A DNA stretch of 64,000 bases, taken from NCBI RefSeq assembly GCF_013128195.2, contig NZ_CP053452.2, positions 8,928,001 to 8,992,000 of the forward strand, read 5' to 3'. Source of the stretch: Frigoriglobus tundricola (lineage in GTDB: Bacteria > Planctomycetota > Planctomycetia > Gemmatales > Gemmataceae). Below are positions 63,732-64,000 of this stretch, one piece after another (within the stretch, counting starts at the first letter, position 1; each line of letters begins with the position of its first letter). The position numbers were made by a program, and so were the translations under genes. The notes beneath the pieces are model-generated. The model saw only the letters and a list, made by a program, of their open reading frames with translations, was not told where the DNA came from and did not search any database.

Positions 63732-64000
63732 TCAGCCCCTGTCGGCGCCGAACTGTGCGTCAAGCTCCTTGGGGGAGCGATAGCCGACGAGTCCACCTTG
63801 TTTCAAAACGGACGGGTCGATCCGGCCGATTCCGAACTGGAACTCCAGGAAGTGGCATTCGGCCCGGTCCTTCTCGTCGTTCCAACACAAGCGCGAATCA
63901 ATTCCGAATTGGTGAACGTGTGCCCCGCGAGCCTCGACGAGTGGCACCAGCGCCGCTCGAATCTGGTCACCGGTCGCCAAAATCTCTTCGCAAGTTTGCT
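63732..64000 (-). CDS. Hypothetical protein, 5' end outside the window
   Basis: On the minus strand the frame is open from the window edge (64000) to the stop at 63732, so at least 88 residues are encoded and the start lies beyond the edge; a TTG at 63980 is a possible but unlikely start. The visible part reads EEILATGDQIRAALVPLVEARG, then FGIDSRLCWNDEKDRAECHFLEFQFGIG, ending in LDAQFGADRG. There is no signal peptide, membrane helix or motif I recognise. Function unknown. Confidence 0.55.
   Translation of the reverse strand, partial: QTCEEILATGDQIRAALVPLVEARGAHVHQFGIDSRLCWNDEKDRAECHFLEFQFGIGRIDPSVLKQGGLVGYRSPKELDAQFGADRG

Noticed and set aside
1-64000. CRISPR arrays, tRNA or rRNA genes, transposons and prophage genes
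   Set aside because: No regularly spaced short repeats, cloverleaf-like sequences, transposase motifs or phage structural genes were found by reading; a dedicated search could still find a divergent tRNA.

Overview
The window reads as chromosomal DNA of a high-GC planctomycete, most likely a member of the Gemmataceae. The support is the gene content: a DUF1559 pseudopilin-like protein with its small downstream lipoprotein, a DUF1592/DUF1552 secreted pair, an ECF sigma factor fused to a membrane-anchored tail, a redoxin-cytochrome c-copper monooxygenase-like fusion, CotH, YCF48-like and DPP-IV-like secreted proteins, many TAT and lipoprotein signals, and a large FHA/coiled-coil/kinase-like protein. 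I see no rRNA, tRNA, CRISPR array, transposase or phage gene. All functions below come from reading motifs, not from database searches.

Layout. 1-8.6 kb: 3' end of a repeat-built extracellular protein, a histidine phosphatase, a subtilase-like protein whose catalytic triad is replaced, an M20 dipeptidase, a small NTF2-like secreted protein and a membrane-tailed ECF sigma factor. 8.6-13.6 kb: a two-hairpin element, a TAT-exported TIM-barrel protein, a lipoprotein, a small P-loop kinase, and the DUF1559-lipoprotein pair. 13.9-19.7 kb: two polytopic membrane proteins flanking the redoxin/cytochrome/monooxygenase-like fusion. 20-28 kb: a Gfo/Idh/MocA oxidoreductase with a sugar isomerase-like partner, DUF1552, a DUF1592 gene interrupted by one in-frame amber codon, a 2-hydroxyacid dehydrogenase and a secreted hypothetical protein. 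28-38 kb: a YCF48-like propeller, a DPP-IV-like peptidase, a GAP1-like protein with a C-terminal membrane anchor, several small proteins, and CotH. 38.4-43.4 kb: a run with an envelope and stress flavour (DHH phosphoesterase, SppA, DksA/TraR zinc finger, HtrA, and a 40-residue membrane peptide). 43.6-48.4 kb: glutamate synthase large subunit without an adjacent small subunit. 48.4-57.3 kb: a palindromic repeat, then the FHA/coiled-coil/pseudokinase protein divergent from a large GT-C-like membrane protein followed by a nitrilase. 57.4-64 kb: fdhD, a GlcG-like protein, a thioredoxin + metallo-beta-lactamase pair, an MFS exporter, two methyltransferases and a truncated gene at the right edge.

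Three themes stand out. First, two large proteins keep an enzyme fold but have lost its catalytic residues (the pseudo-subtilase and the pseudokinase). Second, one otherwise normal gene carries a single in-frame stop. Third, many gene ends carry long, GC-rich, perfect inverted repeats without a clear T tract, beside more conventional terminators and several dispersed-repeat-like palindromes. The best candidates for something undescribed are the GAP1-like membrane protein with its small beta-rich neighbour, the FHA/coiled-coil/pseudokinase, and the paired hairpins at 8620-8724 that show the same loop sequence.
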